Below are positions 15,677 to 24,590 of a stretch of DNA of 24,591 nt, piece by piece. Location: positions 1-24,591 of the forward strand of contig CANKLK010000016.1 in the NCBI GenBank assembly GCA_947482805.1, written 5' to 3'. The position numbers and the translations under genes were made by a program. Numbering within the stretch: the first letter of the stretch is position 1; the number at the start of each line of letters is the position of its first letter. The notes under the pieces are model-generated. The model did not search any database. It had not been told where the DNA came from and worked only from the letters and a program-made list of their open reading frames with translations. The DNA is from Flavobacteriaceae bacterium. GTDB taxonomy: Bacteria; Bacteroidota; Bacteroidia; Flavobacteriales; Flavobacteriaceae.

Positions 15677-16624
15677 TTATTCTAAAGAGGCCAAATAACG
15701 CTCCGCATCTAGGGCAGCCATACAACCCGTTCCCGCAGCAGTTACCGCTTGTCGATATACATGATCCGCAGCATCGCCGCCAACAAAAACACCTTTTACA
15801 TTGGTTTTAGAAGTTCCTGGTTCGTTAATGATATAGCCAGTTTCATCCAAATTTAAATAGTCTGCAAAAATATCCGTGTTGGGTTTGTGACCAATTGCCA
15901 CAAAGAAACCCGTTGCCGGAATATCAAAAATTTCATTGGTTGTTTTATTTTTTGCTTTCACTGCTGTTACAACTTGCCCATCACCCAATACTTCAACCGT
16001 ATCATGATTCATAAGAATGGTAATGTTTTCCGTTTTGCGAACCCGTTCTTCCATGATTTTAGAAGCTCTGAATTTCTCACTTCTAACCAACATAGTTACT
16101 TTTATACATAGCTTTGATAAGTAATGTGCTTCTTCACAAGCCGAATCACCGGCGCCAACAATCACTACTTCCTGATTTCTGTAAAAGAAACCATCGCAAA
16201 CCGCACAAGCCGATACGCCACCACCCATTTGCAGATAATGTTGCTCCGAAGGTAATCCTAAATATTTTGCCGAAGCTCCTGTAGAAATAATTACGGTTTC
16301 AGCATGAATTTCTTTTGTATCGTTAATCCAAACTTTATGAACGCTTCCCGAAAAATCAACTTTGGTTGCCCAGCCATCGCGAACATCTGTTCCAAAACGT
16401 TTCGCTTGCTCCATAATATTAATCATCATTTCTGGACCAGTTATTCCTTCAGGATTACCAGGCCAGTTCTCTACTTCATTCGTTGTAGTTAATTGCCCAC
16501 CTGGTTGTGTTCCTTGGTACAAAACCGGATTCATATTAGCTCTAGCGGCATAAATTGCGGCTGTGTAACCCGCAGGTCCAGAACCTATAATTAAGCATTT
16601 TATTTTTTCAATAGTATCTGACAT
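15677..16624 (-). CDS. trxB: thioredoxin reductase
   Basis: 315 aa, the normal length for low-Mr bacterial TrxR. The FAD-binding motif IIGSGPAGYTAAIYAARANM is at residues 12-31. The redox pair CAVC is Cys140/Cys143 followed by DGFFY, and the NADPH-binding motif VVIVGAGDSACEEAHYL and the C-terminal FAD motif GVFVGGDAADHVYRQAVTAA GTGCMAALDAERY are intact. It transfers electrons from NADPH to thioredoxin in the cytoplasm. A TACATTTG -7 box (16652-16645) lies 20 bases before the ATG. Confidence 0.97.
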   Translation of the reverse strand: MSDTIEKIKCLIIGSGPAGYTAAIYAARANMNPVLYQGTQPGGQLTTTNEVENWPGNPEGITGPEMMINIMEQAKRFGTDVRDGWATKVDFSGSVHKVWINDTKEIHAETVIISTGASAKYLGLPSEQHYLQMGGGVSACAVCDGFFYRNQEVVIVGAGDSACEEAHYLSKLCIKVTMLVRSEKFRASKIMEERVRKTENITILMNHDTVEVLGDGQVVTAVKAKNKTTNEIFDIPATGFFVAIGHKPNTDIFADYLNLDETGYIINEPGTSKTNVKGVFVGGDAADHVYRQAVTAAGTGCMAALDAERYLASLE

Positions 16625-16644
16625 GATGTGAATTTATTTGGTTG

Positions 16645-16652
16645 CAAATGTA
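16645..16652 (-). promoter_or_regulatory. -7 box of trxB
   Basis: TACATTTG read on the minus strand, 20 bases before the trxB ATG; no clear -33 partner. Confidence 0.5.
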
Positions 16653-16743
16653 AACTTTTCAATTTAAAATAAACTTCGGAAACCAATTACTAAATGCAAT
16701 TTGTGAATAAGATTAGATTATTGTTGAAAAAGATAAAGTTTAA

Positions 16744-16830
16744 TAGTCAGGAGCACGACTTTTACGTATCTAAAGATGCGCAGTCCCGCTGTCCGCGCTA
16801 CATGGTAGCTCGCTCCCATCGGGGCTAGCG
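16744..16830 (-). repeat. intergenic structured element of flavobacterial type
   Basis: Read on the minus strand it contains CGCTAGCCCCGATGGGAGCG, a small hairpin GCTAC-CAT-GTAGC, then GCGGACAGCGGGACTGCGC, and ends with GTGCTCCTGA. I recall the pattern AGCCCCGAT...GGAGC - variable hairpin - CGGACAGCGGGA - ...GCTCC from many intergenic sites in Flavobacteriia. The leading GGAGC can pair with the trailing GCTCC. It may be a dispersed structured RNA or DNA element; its identity with any named RNA family is not established here. Confidence 0.55.
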
Positions 16831-16856
16831 ATAACGTTTTGTTTTTAGATTCGTCA

Positions 16857-16905
16857 CTTCGAGTTATTCCGATTGAAAATCGGAATTATATCGAGAAGCT
16901 TCTTA
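16857..16905. repeat. short hairpin element (ACTTCGAG...CGAGAAG type)
   Basis: A 9-bp perfect stem ATTCCGATT (16866-16874) / AATCGGAAT (16878-16886) with loop GAA, flanked by CTTCGAG on the left and TCGAGAAG on the right. The layout looks like a dispersed flavobacterial repeat; only one copy is in this window. Confidence 0.5.
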
Positions 16906-16909
16906 AAAC

Positions 16910-17294
16910 CAGGATTACTCCGTGATCCTGTATTTGGTCTCTATCATAATTAAATCCTATCGCGCTCTTAGCATCGTGCTTTTGTCATTCCCGCGTAGGC
17001 GGGAATCCATACTACTTTACTACAGGATTACTCCGTGATCCTGTATTGGTCTCTATCATAATTAAATCCTTTCGCGCTTTCAGCGCGATGTATTTTTTAT
17101 TTGAAAAAAACAATTTCCATTGATGTTTGTCTTTCCCGCGAAGGCGGGAATCCATTATTACCTTTTGCAGGATTACTCCGTGATCCTAAATTTGGGCTCT
17201 ATCACAAGTAAATCCTTTCACGCTTTCAGCGCGATGTATTTTTTATTTGGAAGAAATAGCGCAAGCAAGCTGGCTATTTCTTCCAAATAAAAAA
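16910..17294. repeat. three direct copies of a composite repeat
   Basis: Copies begin at 16910, 17023 and 17168, each with AGGATTACTCCGTGATCCT (itself an 8-bp hairpin with one G-T pair). Each continues with a (T)GGTCTCTATCATAATTAAATC block (third copy diverged) and a CGCGCTTTCAGCGCG hairpin block (degenerate in the first). The first two copies end with a REP-like hairpin TTCCCGCG-x-x-GGCGGGAATCC (16984-17008 and 17129-17153). The third ends instead in a long inverted repeat (17239-17294). Unit lengths differ (113, 145 and about 127 bases). No ORF is contained. Confidence 0.85.
17239..17294. repeat. 22-bp perfect inverted repeat
   Basis: Arms 17239-17260 and 17273-17294 are exactly complementary; the 12-base loop is GCAAGCAAGCTG. 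The outer end is T-rich on the left and A-rich on the right, so neither strand leaves a T tract after the hairpin and it does not look like a terminator. The left arm starts with the same TATTTTTTATTTG text that closes the matching block of the second repeat unit. Confidence 0.8.
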
Positions 17295-17295
17295 A

Positions 17296-17317
17296 CCTTT
17301 CTGCAATTGCAGAAAGG
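17296..17317 (-). terminator. terminator of tRNA-Pro
   Basis: A 22-base perfect palindrome (CCTTTCTGCAA/TTGCAGAAAGG), lying 6 bases past the CCA end of the tRNA on its strand and followed there by seven T residues. Confidence 0.85.
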
Positions 17318-17323
17318 ATTTAC

Positions 17324-17401
17324 TGGTCGGGGTGGCAGGATTCGAACCTGCGGCCTCCTGCTCCCAAAGCAGGCGCGATAACCGGGCTACGCTACACCCC
17401 G
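17324..17401 (-). tRNA. tRNA-Pro (anticodon TGG), CCA encoded
   Basis: On the minus strand the sequence folds as a complete cloverleaf. The acceptor stem is CGGGGTG/CACCCCG, and the anticodon arm CCTGC-TTTGGGA-GCAGG has TGG at the centre. The variable loop has five bases and the T arm is GCAGG-TTCGAAT-CCTGC. The discriminator A is followed by a genomic CCA (17326-17324). A TATATTTG -7 box (17419-17412) sits about 11 bases before the mature 5' end. Confidence 0.96.
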
Positions 17402-17411
17402 TAAGCGAGTG

Positions 17412-17419
17412 CAAATATA
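17412..17419 (-). promoter_or_regulatory. -7 box of tRNA-Pro
   Basis: TATATTTG on the minus strand just upstream of the tRNA; transcription would start within a few bases of the mature end. Confidence 0.6.
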
Positions 17420-17557
17420 GAATTATTAATTAGTAAATAAAAGCTTTTTATTTTTTTCGTATATATGCATTACATCAAATTACCCACTTTTTCTTTTCTC
17501 CTGCATCTTTTCTCTATTTTCTATTTTCTTTTCTCTAAAAACTTCCAATATAATTTC

Positions 17558-17565
17558 TATTTTTG
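17558..17565 (+). promoter_or_regulatory. -7 box of the udk-ftsB-mutAB operon
   Basis: TATTTTTG, 26 bases before the udk ATG (17592). No clear TTG at the -33 position. It is the only candidate promoter I find for the four-gene operon. Confidence 0.45.
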
Positions 17566-17591
17566 TTGAAACTAAAACTACACAACAATAT

Positions 17592-18200
17592 ATGCTAATT
17601 ATTGGAATTGCTGGTGGTACCGGAAGTGGAAAAACAACGGTTGTACAACAAATTATTAATGAACTGCCTGAGACCGAAGTCGGAGTAATCTCGCAAGACT
17701 CATACTATAGAGAAAATCATAACTTAAGTTTTGAAGAGAGAGCACTCATTAATTTTGATCATCCCCGAGCTATTGACTTTGAATTATTGGTAAATCATCT
17801 TACTGCCTTAAAAAAAGGAGAGACTATTGAACAGCCTGTGTATTCATTCGTAACACACAACCGCACTGACGATAGCATAATTACGCATCCAAGAAAAGTA
17901 ATGATAGTTGAAGGAATTTTGATTTTAGCCAACCTTGAACTACGCGAAATATTTGACGTTAAAATATTTGTCCACGCTGATTCAGACGAAAGATTAATTC
18001 GCCGCTTAAAACGTGATATTGCTGAACGTGGTCGAGACATGGAAGAAGTATTAATCCGCTACCAAACAACTTTGAAGCCTATGCACCAACAATTCATAGA
18101 GCCAACTAAAGCATATGCCGACATTATAATACCAAATGATAAATACAATACGGTGGCTATCGATGTGGTAAGAGCTGTTATTAATCAAAGAATTACTTAA
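17592..18200 (+). CDS. udk: uridine kinase
   Basis: 202 aa. The P-loop GGTGSGKTT lies at residues 8-16, followed by VISQDSYYRE, FDHPRAIDFELL and PVYSFVTHNRT, then VEGILIL and HADSDERLIRRLKRDIAERG RD, all typical of uridine/cytidine kinase. It phosphorylates uridine (and cytidine) with ATP or GTP in pyrimidine salvage. It is the first gene of a tight operon; the next gene begins one base after its stop. Confidence 0.95.
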   Translation: MLIIGIAGGTGSGKTTVVQQIINELPETEVGVISQDSYYRENHNLSFEERALINFDHPRAIDFELLVNHLTALKKGETIEQPVYSFVTHNRTDDSIITHPRKVMIVEGILILANLELREIFDVKIFVHADSDERLIRRLKRDIAERGRDMEEVLIRYQTTLKPMHQQFIEPTKAYADIIIPNDKYNTVAIDVVRAVINQRIT

Positions 18201-18201
18201 A

Positions 18202-18555
18202 ATGAGTTTCTTTAAAAATCTAACAAATGCCTATCCTATTCTGAAAATCCTCGGGAATAGATACGTTATTGTGTTGGTTTTTTTTACCGTTTGGATGCTT
18301 TTCCTGGATAATACTTCTTACCTGGAGCACCGCATTTTAAACAAACAACTCAACGAACTCGAAGACAATAAAAAATACTATCAAGACGAAATCAGAAAGG
18401 ATAGCGAAAATATCAAAAAACTTAAGAATCCAGACCAAATAGAAAAATACGCCCGCGAAAAATATTATATGAAACGTGATAGCGAAGACATCTATATCAT
18501 CGAATTCGAAGGCGATTCCATCAAAGATGAAAAAACTGATTCAAAATCTTTATAA
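18202..18555 (+). CDS. FtsB/DivIC-like septum formation protein
   Basis: 117 aa. A short cytoplasmic N-terminus, one membrane helix at about residues 22-38 (YVIVLVFFTVWMLFLDN), and a coiled coil at about 43-80 (LNKQLNELEDNKKYYQDEIR KDSENIKKL). The family-defining NPDQIEKYAREKYYMKRDSE D follows. FtsB/DivIC proteins pair with FtsL-type partners and link FtsQ to the septal synthase in the divisome. Its place between udk and the mutase genes is, as far as I recall, conserved in Flavobacteriia. Confidence 0.88.
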   Translation: MSFFKNLTNAYPILKILGNRYVIVLVFFTVWMLFLDNTSYLEHRILNKQLNELEDNKKYYQDEIRKDSENIKKLKNPDQIEKYAREKYYMKRDSEDIYIIEFEGDSIKDEKTDSKSL

Positions 18556-18557
18556 GT

Positions 18558-19919
18558 ATGGCTGATAATTTATTTGATGCTTTCGAACCCGTTTCTTCTA
18601 AACAATGGAAACAACAAATTCAATACGAACTTAAAGGTGCAGATTATAACGACACTTTGGTTTGGGAAAGTTTGGAAGGAATCAAAGTAAAACCGGTTTA
18701 TCATAACGATGAAACGGAAATAAAGTATACGCTGAAGGAAAACAACACTCCTTTTTCCATACTGCAAAATATCTATGTTCACGATGTAGCTCTTTCCAAC
18801 AAAAGAGCAATAGATACGTTAAATCGTGGCGCTGAAAACATTCGATTTACTATTGAAAATGAGAATGTTAACCTAGCTAACTTAATGCAGAATCTTCCTT
18901 TAGAAAACACAACTTATTTTTTTTATTTACCGTTTCTATCAATCGATTTCGTAAATAAAATCGATGAATTTGCTACTAATAACAATGCAAAGTTTTGTAT
19001 CCAACTTGATCCAATCGGCCAACTTACAAAAGACGGAAACTGGTTCGAAAACTTGGAAAAAGACTTCGAAAAACTGAATGCAATTAGCAACAAAACTTCT
19101 GTTCCATTTATAACTATTCAATCGGGAATTTATCAAAATGCCGGAGCCAATATGGTGCAACAACTCGCCTACACCCTGGCTCACATTAATGAATATTTTA
19201 ACCGAATCAAAAATAGTAATCAACCGATAACGATTGAAGTTTCGGTCGGCACAAATTACTTTTTTGAAATTGCAAAATTGAGAGCATTGCGTATATTATT
19301 CAACGCTTTAGCCAAAGAATACAATCACACTTTCGATTGCCATATAATCGCTACACCAACAAAACGTAATAAAACTTTATACGATTACAATGTGAATATG
19401 CTACGCACCACAACCGAATGCATGAGTGCTGTTTTAGGTGGGGCCGATACCGTAGCAAATCTTACTTACGATAGTTTGTATCACAAAGACAATGAGTTTG
19501 GAGACCGTATTGCACGTAACCAATTACTAATTTTAAAACACGAAAGCTATTTTGATAAAGTTAGTAACCCGGCTGACGGAGCTTATTATATAGAAAACTT
19601 AACCGAACAATTAGCCGAGAAAGCTTTATTATTATTCAAAGAAATTGAAGAAAAAGGCGGTTTTATTACCCAACTAATAGAAGGTAAGATCCAAAAGAAA
19701 ATTAGCGAAAGCGCTGCTAAAGAACAGGAACTGTTTGATTCAGGAAAAGAAGTTTTATTGGGAACAAACAAATATCCGAACAAGAACGATAAAATGAAAC
19801 ACGATTTGGAGTTATTTCCATTTGTAAAACAAAATCCACGTAAAACCCTAATCGTACCAATTATCGAAAAGCGTTTGGCAGAAAAATTAGAACAGGAACG
19901 TTTATCTCAAGAACTATAA
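18558..19919 (+). CDS. mutA: methylmalonyl-CoA mutase small subunit, lacking the C-terminal B12-like domain
   Basis: 453 aa. It aligns with the TIM-barrel part of the mutase family: FDAFEPVSSKQWKQQIQYEL at the start, VSVGTNYFFEIAKLRALRIL in the barrel, TTECMSAVLGGADTVANLTYD, and NPADGAYYIENLTEQLAEKA. Small subunits do not bind cofactor but pair with the catalytic large chain. Actinobacterial small subunits run to about 640 residues because of a vestigial cobalamin-domain copy; this one ends soon after the barrel. It starts 2 bases after the FtsB-like stop and ends 3 bases before mutB. The complex interconverts succinyl-CoA and (R)-methylmalonyl-CoA. Confidence 0.93.
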   Translation: MADNLFDAFEPVSSKQWKQQIQYELKGADYNDTLVWESLEGIKVKPVYHNDETEIKYTLKENNTPFSILQNIYVHDVALSNKRAIDTLNRGAENIRFTIENENVNLANLMQNLPLENTTYFFYLPFLSIDFVNKIDEFATNNNAKFCIQLDPIGQLTKDGNWFENLEKDFEKLNAISNKTSVPFITIQSGIYQNAGANMVQQLAYTLAHINEYFNRIKNSNQPITIEVSVGTNYFFEIAKLRALRILFNALAKEYNHTFDCHIIATPTKRNKTLYDYNVNMLRTTTECMSAVLGGADTVANLTYDSLYHKDNEFGDRIARNQLLILKHESYFDKVSNPADGAYYIENLTEQLAEKALLLFKEIEEKGGFITQLIEGKIQKKISESAAKEQELFDSGKEVLLGTNKYPNKNDKMKHDLELFPFVKQNPRKTLIVPIIEKRLAEKLEQERLSQEL

Positions 19920-19922
19920 GCT

Positions 19923-22103
19923 ATGAGAAAAAACATCCAACATATTCAATTAGTCGAAAGTTTAATCACAGACAACCGACAACCGACAACTGACAACTTC
20001 CAAACCGCCGAAGGCATCGAACTCAAACCTTCCTACTCGGAAGCCGACATCGAAAACCTCGAACACATCGGTTTCGGAGCAGGCTTTACCCCTAACCTTC
20101 GTGGTCCTTATGCAACGATGTATGTACGACGTCCTTGGACAGTCCGCCAATATGCAGGTTTCTCTACTGCTGAGGAAAGTAATGCGTTCTATCGGCGCAA
20201 TCTGGCAGCAGGACAAAAAGGTCTATCGGTTGCTTTTGATTTGGCAACACATAGAGGTTACGATTCTGATCACGAACGCGTTATGGGAGATGTTGGAAAA
20301 GCCGGAGTTGCAATTGACACCGTTGAAGATATGAAAGTGTTGTTCGACCAGATTCCGTTAGATGAAATGTCGGTTTCCATGACCATGAACGGTGCTGTTT
20401 TGCCAATCATGGCTTTCTATATTGTTGCTGCCGAAGAACAAGGTGTAACTCCAGAATTGCTTTCGGGAACCATTCAAAATGATATCCTGAAGGAATTCAT
20501 GGTACGTAACACCTATATCTATCCACCAACACCTTCAATGAAAATCATTGCTGATATTTTTGAATATACCAGCAAAAAAATGCCGAAATTCAACTCGATA
20601 TCTATATCGGGTTATCACATGCAGGAAGCCGGAGCTACTGCTGATATCGAATTGGCTTACACTTTAGCTGATGGTTTAGAATATATACGAACAGGGTTAG
20701 CAACAGGCATGAAAATAGATGAGTTCGCTCCACGCCTATCGTTCTTTTGGGCAATCGGGATGAACCATTTTATGGAAATTGCTAAGATGCGTGCAGGCAG
20801 AATGTTATGGGCTAAACTATTAAAACAGTTCAATCCGAATGACGAAAAATCATTAGCTTTGCGTACGCATTGCCAAACATCCGGCTGGAGTTTAACAGAG
20901 CAAGACCCATTTAATAATGTGGCGCGAACTGCAATTGAAGCGGCAGCCGCAGCCTTTGGCGGAACCCAGTCTTTACATACTAACGCCTTAGACGAAGCGA
21001 TTGCCTTGCCAACGGATTTCTCGGCACGTATTGCACGTAATACTCAAATATTTCTACAGGAAGAAACCAAAATCTGCAAAACGGTTGACCCTTGGGCAGG
21101 CAGTTATTATGTAGAAAGTCTTACGGCAGAAATCGCTGAAAAGGCCTGGGCATTGATTGAAGAAGTAGAAGAATTAGGAGGTATGACCAAAGCCATCGAA
21201 GCCGGAATCCCAAAACTCCGTATCGAAGAAGCAGCTGCACGTAAACAAGCACGTATAGACAGCTCTCAGGATATTATTGTCGGCGTTAATAAATACCGTC
21301 TCGACAAAGAAGACCCATTACACATTTTGGATGTAGATAACGAAATGGTGCGCAAGCAACAAATCGAGCAATTACAACAAATAAAAGCCACCCGTGATAA
21401 CAATAAGGTTAAAGCTTGTCTGGAAAAATTAACCGAAGCAGCTAAGAACGCATTTACGGAGAATACAGGAGATTCACGCCTACGCGGGAATGACAATAGC
21501 GGTAATGACAATAATTTGTTATCTTTAGCCGTAGAAGCAGCCCGAAACCGCGCCACACTGGGTGAAATCAGTGATGCACTAGAAGTAGTTTTCGGCAGAT
21601 ATAAAGCACAAATCAGATCATTTAGTGGCGTGTATAGTAAAGAAATAAAAAACGACAAAAGCTTTGAAAAAGCCAAACAATTAGCCGACGCTTTCGCTAT
21701 GAAAGAAGGTCGTCGTCCGCGTATTATGATTGCCAAAATGGGTCAGGACGGTCACGATCGTGGTGCCAAGGTTGTCGCTACCGGCTATGCTGATGTAGGT
21801 TTTGATGTCGATATTGGACCCCTTTTCCAAACACCAAAAGAAGCCGCTAAACAAGCAGTTGAAAACGATGTACACATACTTGGAGTTTCCTCTCTGGCGG
21901 CCGGACACAAAACCCTGGTTCCTCAGGTAATAGAAGAACTTAAGAAATACGGTCGTGAAGATATTATGGTCATCGTTGGTGGTGTAATACCATCACAAGA
22001 CTACCAATTCTTATTTGATGCCGGAGCCGTTGCAGTATTTGGACCGGGTACCAAAATAAGCGATGCCGCGATTAGTATTTTGGAGGTACTATTAGAAGAC
22101 TAA
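19923..22103 (+). CDS. mutB: methylmalonyl-CoA mutase large (catalytic) subunit
   Basis: 726 aa. The barrel has [54 protein letters not shown] (catalytic His) and [19 protein letters not shown]. The cobalamin domain at about 590-726 has [13 protein letters not shown] (the DxHxxG base-off ligand), [10 protein letters not shown] and VIVGGVIP. Two repeats lie inside the frame: four heptamers (19971-19998) in the N-terminal arm and a REP element (21471-21494) reading DSRLRGND at residues 517-524, between barrel and B12 domain. Both spots are linkers, so activity is probably kept. No cobalamin riboswitch was found upstream. Confidence 0.96.
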   Translation: MRKNIQHIQLVESLITDNRQPTTDNFQTAEGIELKPSYSEADIENLEHIGFGAGFTPNLRGPYATMYVRRPWTVRQYAGFSTAEESNAFYRRNLAAGQKGLSVAFDLATHRGYDSDHERVMGDVGKAGVAIDTVEDMKVLFDQIPLDEMSVSMTMNGAVLPIMAFYIVAAEEQGVTPELLSGTIQNDILKEFMVRNTYIYPPTPSMKIIADIFEYTSKKMPKFNSISISGYHMQEAGATADIELAYTLADGLEYIRTGLATGMKIDEFAPRLSFFWAIGMNHFMEIAKMRAGRMLWAKLLKQFNPNDEKSLALRTHCQTSGWSLTEQDPFNNVARTAIEAAAAAFGGTQSLHTNALDEAIALPTDFSARIARNTQIFLQEETKICKTVDPWAGSYYVESLTAEIAEKAWALIEEVEELGGMTKAIEAGIPKLRIEEAAARKQARIDSSQDIIVGVNKYRLDKEDPLHILDVDNEMVRKQQIEQLQQIKATRDNNKVKACLEKLTEAAKNAFTENTGDSRLRGNDNSGNDNNLLSLAVEAARNRATLGEISDALEVVFGRYKAQIRSFSGVYSKEIKNDKSFEKAKQLADAFAMKEGRRPRIMIAKMGQDGHDRGAKVVATGYADVGFDVDIGPLFQTPKEAAKQAVENDVHILGVSSLAAGHKTLVPQVIEELKKYGREDIMVIVGGVIPSQDYQFLFDAGAVAVFGPGTKISDAAISILEVLLED
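19971..19998. repeat. heptamer tandem repeat inside mutB
   Basis: GACAACC, GACAACC, GACAACT, GACAACT: four 7-base units coding for part of [12 protein letters not shown], in the variable N-terminal arm before the conserved [11 protein letters not shown]. Confidence 0.85.
21471..21494 (-). repeat. REP-like element inside mutB
   Basis: On the minus strand it matches the REP at 16984-17008 over 24 bases with one mismatch. In the mutB frame it encodes DSRLRGND. The following bases GGTAATGACAAT (21501-21512) repeat part of its edge, giving NSGNDNN. Confidence 0.88.
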
Positions 22104-22345
22104 ACCAATCAAATTCAAATAAGTACACAAAAAGTGTAACACCCTTTAAAATTTCATTCCTATTTTAGCTAGACCTGTCAGGTATAGAAATCCCATAGGG
22201 TTGATATTTTATTAAATATACAATCATACCTATTTTATAAGCCATATAGATTATATTATCCCTAAAGGGATTTCTTCTATTACCATCACTATACTACCTA
22301 TATTGATTCCCTAACGGCATTAATAATTTCCTATTTTACAACAAC
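22104..22345. repeat. modular short repeats after mutB
   Basis: No gene seen between 22104 and 22501. Modules of the form CCC-x3/4-GGG occur at 22192-22200 (CCCATAGGG), 22258-22271 (ATCCCTAAAGGGAT) and, degenerate, 22306-22320. AGAAATCCC (22186-22194) and GGGATTTCT (22267-22275) are inverted partners 72 bases apart. CCTATTTTA recurs at 22159, 22229 and 22330. ACCTGTCAGGT (22173-22183) is a short palindrome. The group looks like a decayed dispersed repeat. Confidence 0.55.
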
Positions 22346-22377
22346 AAACACTCACTTTAGAATGGGTGTTTTTTTTT
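22346..22377 (+). terminator. terminator candidate of the udk-mutAB operon
   Basis: Stem 22346-22354 / 22363-22371 (AAACACTCA with TGGGTGTTT, one G-T pair) followed by T residues to 22377. It is about 240 bases after the mutB stop, so the repeats lie within the transcribed 3' region. Confidence 0.7.
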
Positions 22378-22501
22378 ACAACACCTCCAAATAAAACCCA
22401 TCATCCTAGCTTTTCCCATTAAAAAATTGTAAATTTAAATTCCAAAATTGGCAATCTCTTTGCTCCGAAGACTAATTTAATAATCTTTAAAATCAAACAA
22501 T

Positions 22502-22912
22502 ATGAAAGCAACAAGAAAAGTCGGTATATGGTTAAACCATACCACAGCGCGTGTAATAGAATACAATACTGAGGAACTCAAAGCAAAAACAATTAAATCA
22601 GACCTACAAGGATTAGACAATCAAGATAGTTTGCAACACAGTGAGAGTTTGTTACACCACAAAGAAAACCAAAAACTAAAAGCCTTTTACAAAGCCATTA
22701 TAGCCATTGTAGAAAACTATGACGAAATTTTTCTATTTGGTCCAACCACCGCGAAAACCGAGTTATTTAACCTCATCCGCGAAGAACACAAATACGACCA
22801 TCTGAAAATAGAAAACAAGTCTGCCGAAAAAATGACTCCACCAGAGGAACATGCTTTTGTAGTTAACCATTTCAAAACGGTACTTAATTACGAAAGTCCG
22901 TTTACGAAATAA
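22502..22912 (+). CDS. eRF1 C-terminal-domain-like small protein
   Basis: 136 aa, no signal or membrane segment. It opens with KVGIWLNHTTARVIEY, resembling the VWIDHxEARVF start of proteins annotated as translational machinery or eRF1-domain-3-like. It later has FYKAIIAIVENYDEIFLFGP TTAKTELFNLI and a KIENKSAEKMTPPEEHAFVVNHF end. That alternating strand/helix pattern fits the L7Ae-like fold of eRF1/Pelota domain 3, but without the rest of a release factor. A role in ribosome or stress biology is inference only. Single gene, convergent with the ABC-F gene; no convincing promoter box. Confidence 0.65.
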   Translation: MKATRKVGIWLNHTTARVIEYNTEELKAKTIKSDLQGLDNQDSLQHSESLLHHKENQKLKAFYKAIIAIVENYDEIFLFGPTTAKTELFNLIREEHKYDHLKIENKSAEKMTPPEEHAFVVNHFKTVLNYESPFTK

Positions 22913-22917
22913 AAGTG

Positions 22918-24590
<1,673 letters not shown>

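Noticed and set aside
16910..17294. Possible CRISPR or integrated element beside tRNA-Pro
   Set aside because: Repeat spacing is irregular (113 and 145 bases), the text between copies is itself repeated, no cas or integrase gene is present, and the tRNA 3' end is not duplicated.
17402..18557. Cobalamin riboswitch for the mutase genes
   Set aside because: No B12-box-like sequence or leader was found upstream of udk, and the gaps within the operon are only 1-3 bases.
21266..21736. 156-aa minus-strand frame containing FPRRRESP
   Set aside because: It lies wholly inside mutB; the FPRRRESP text is just the antisense reading of the REP element.
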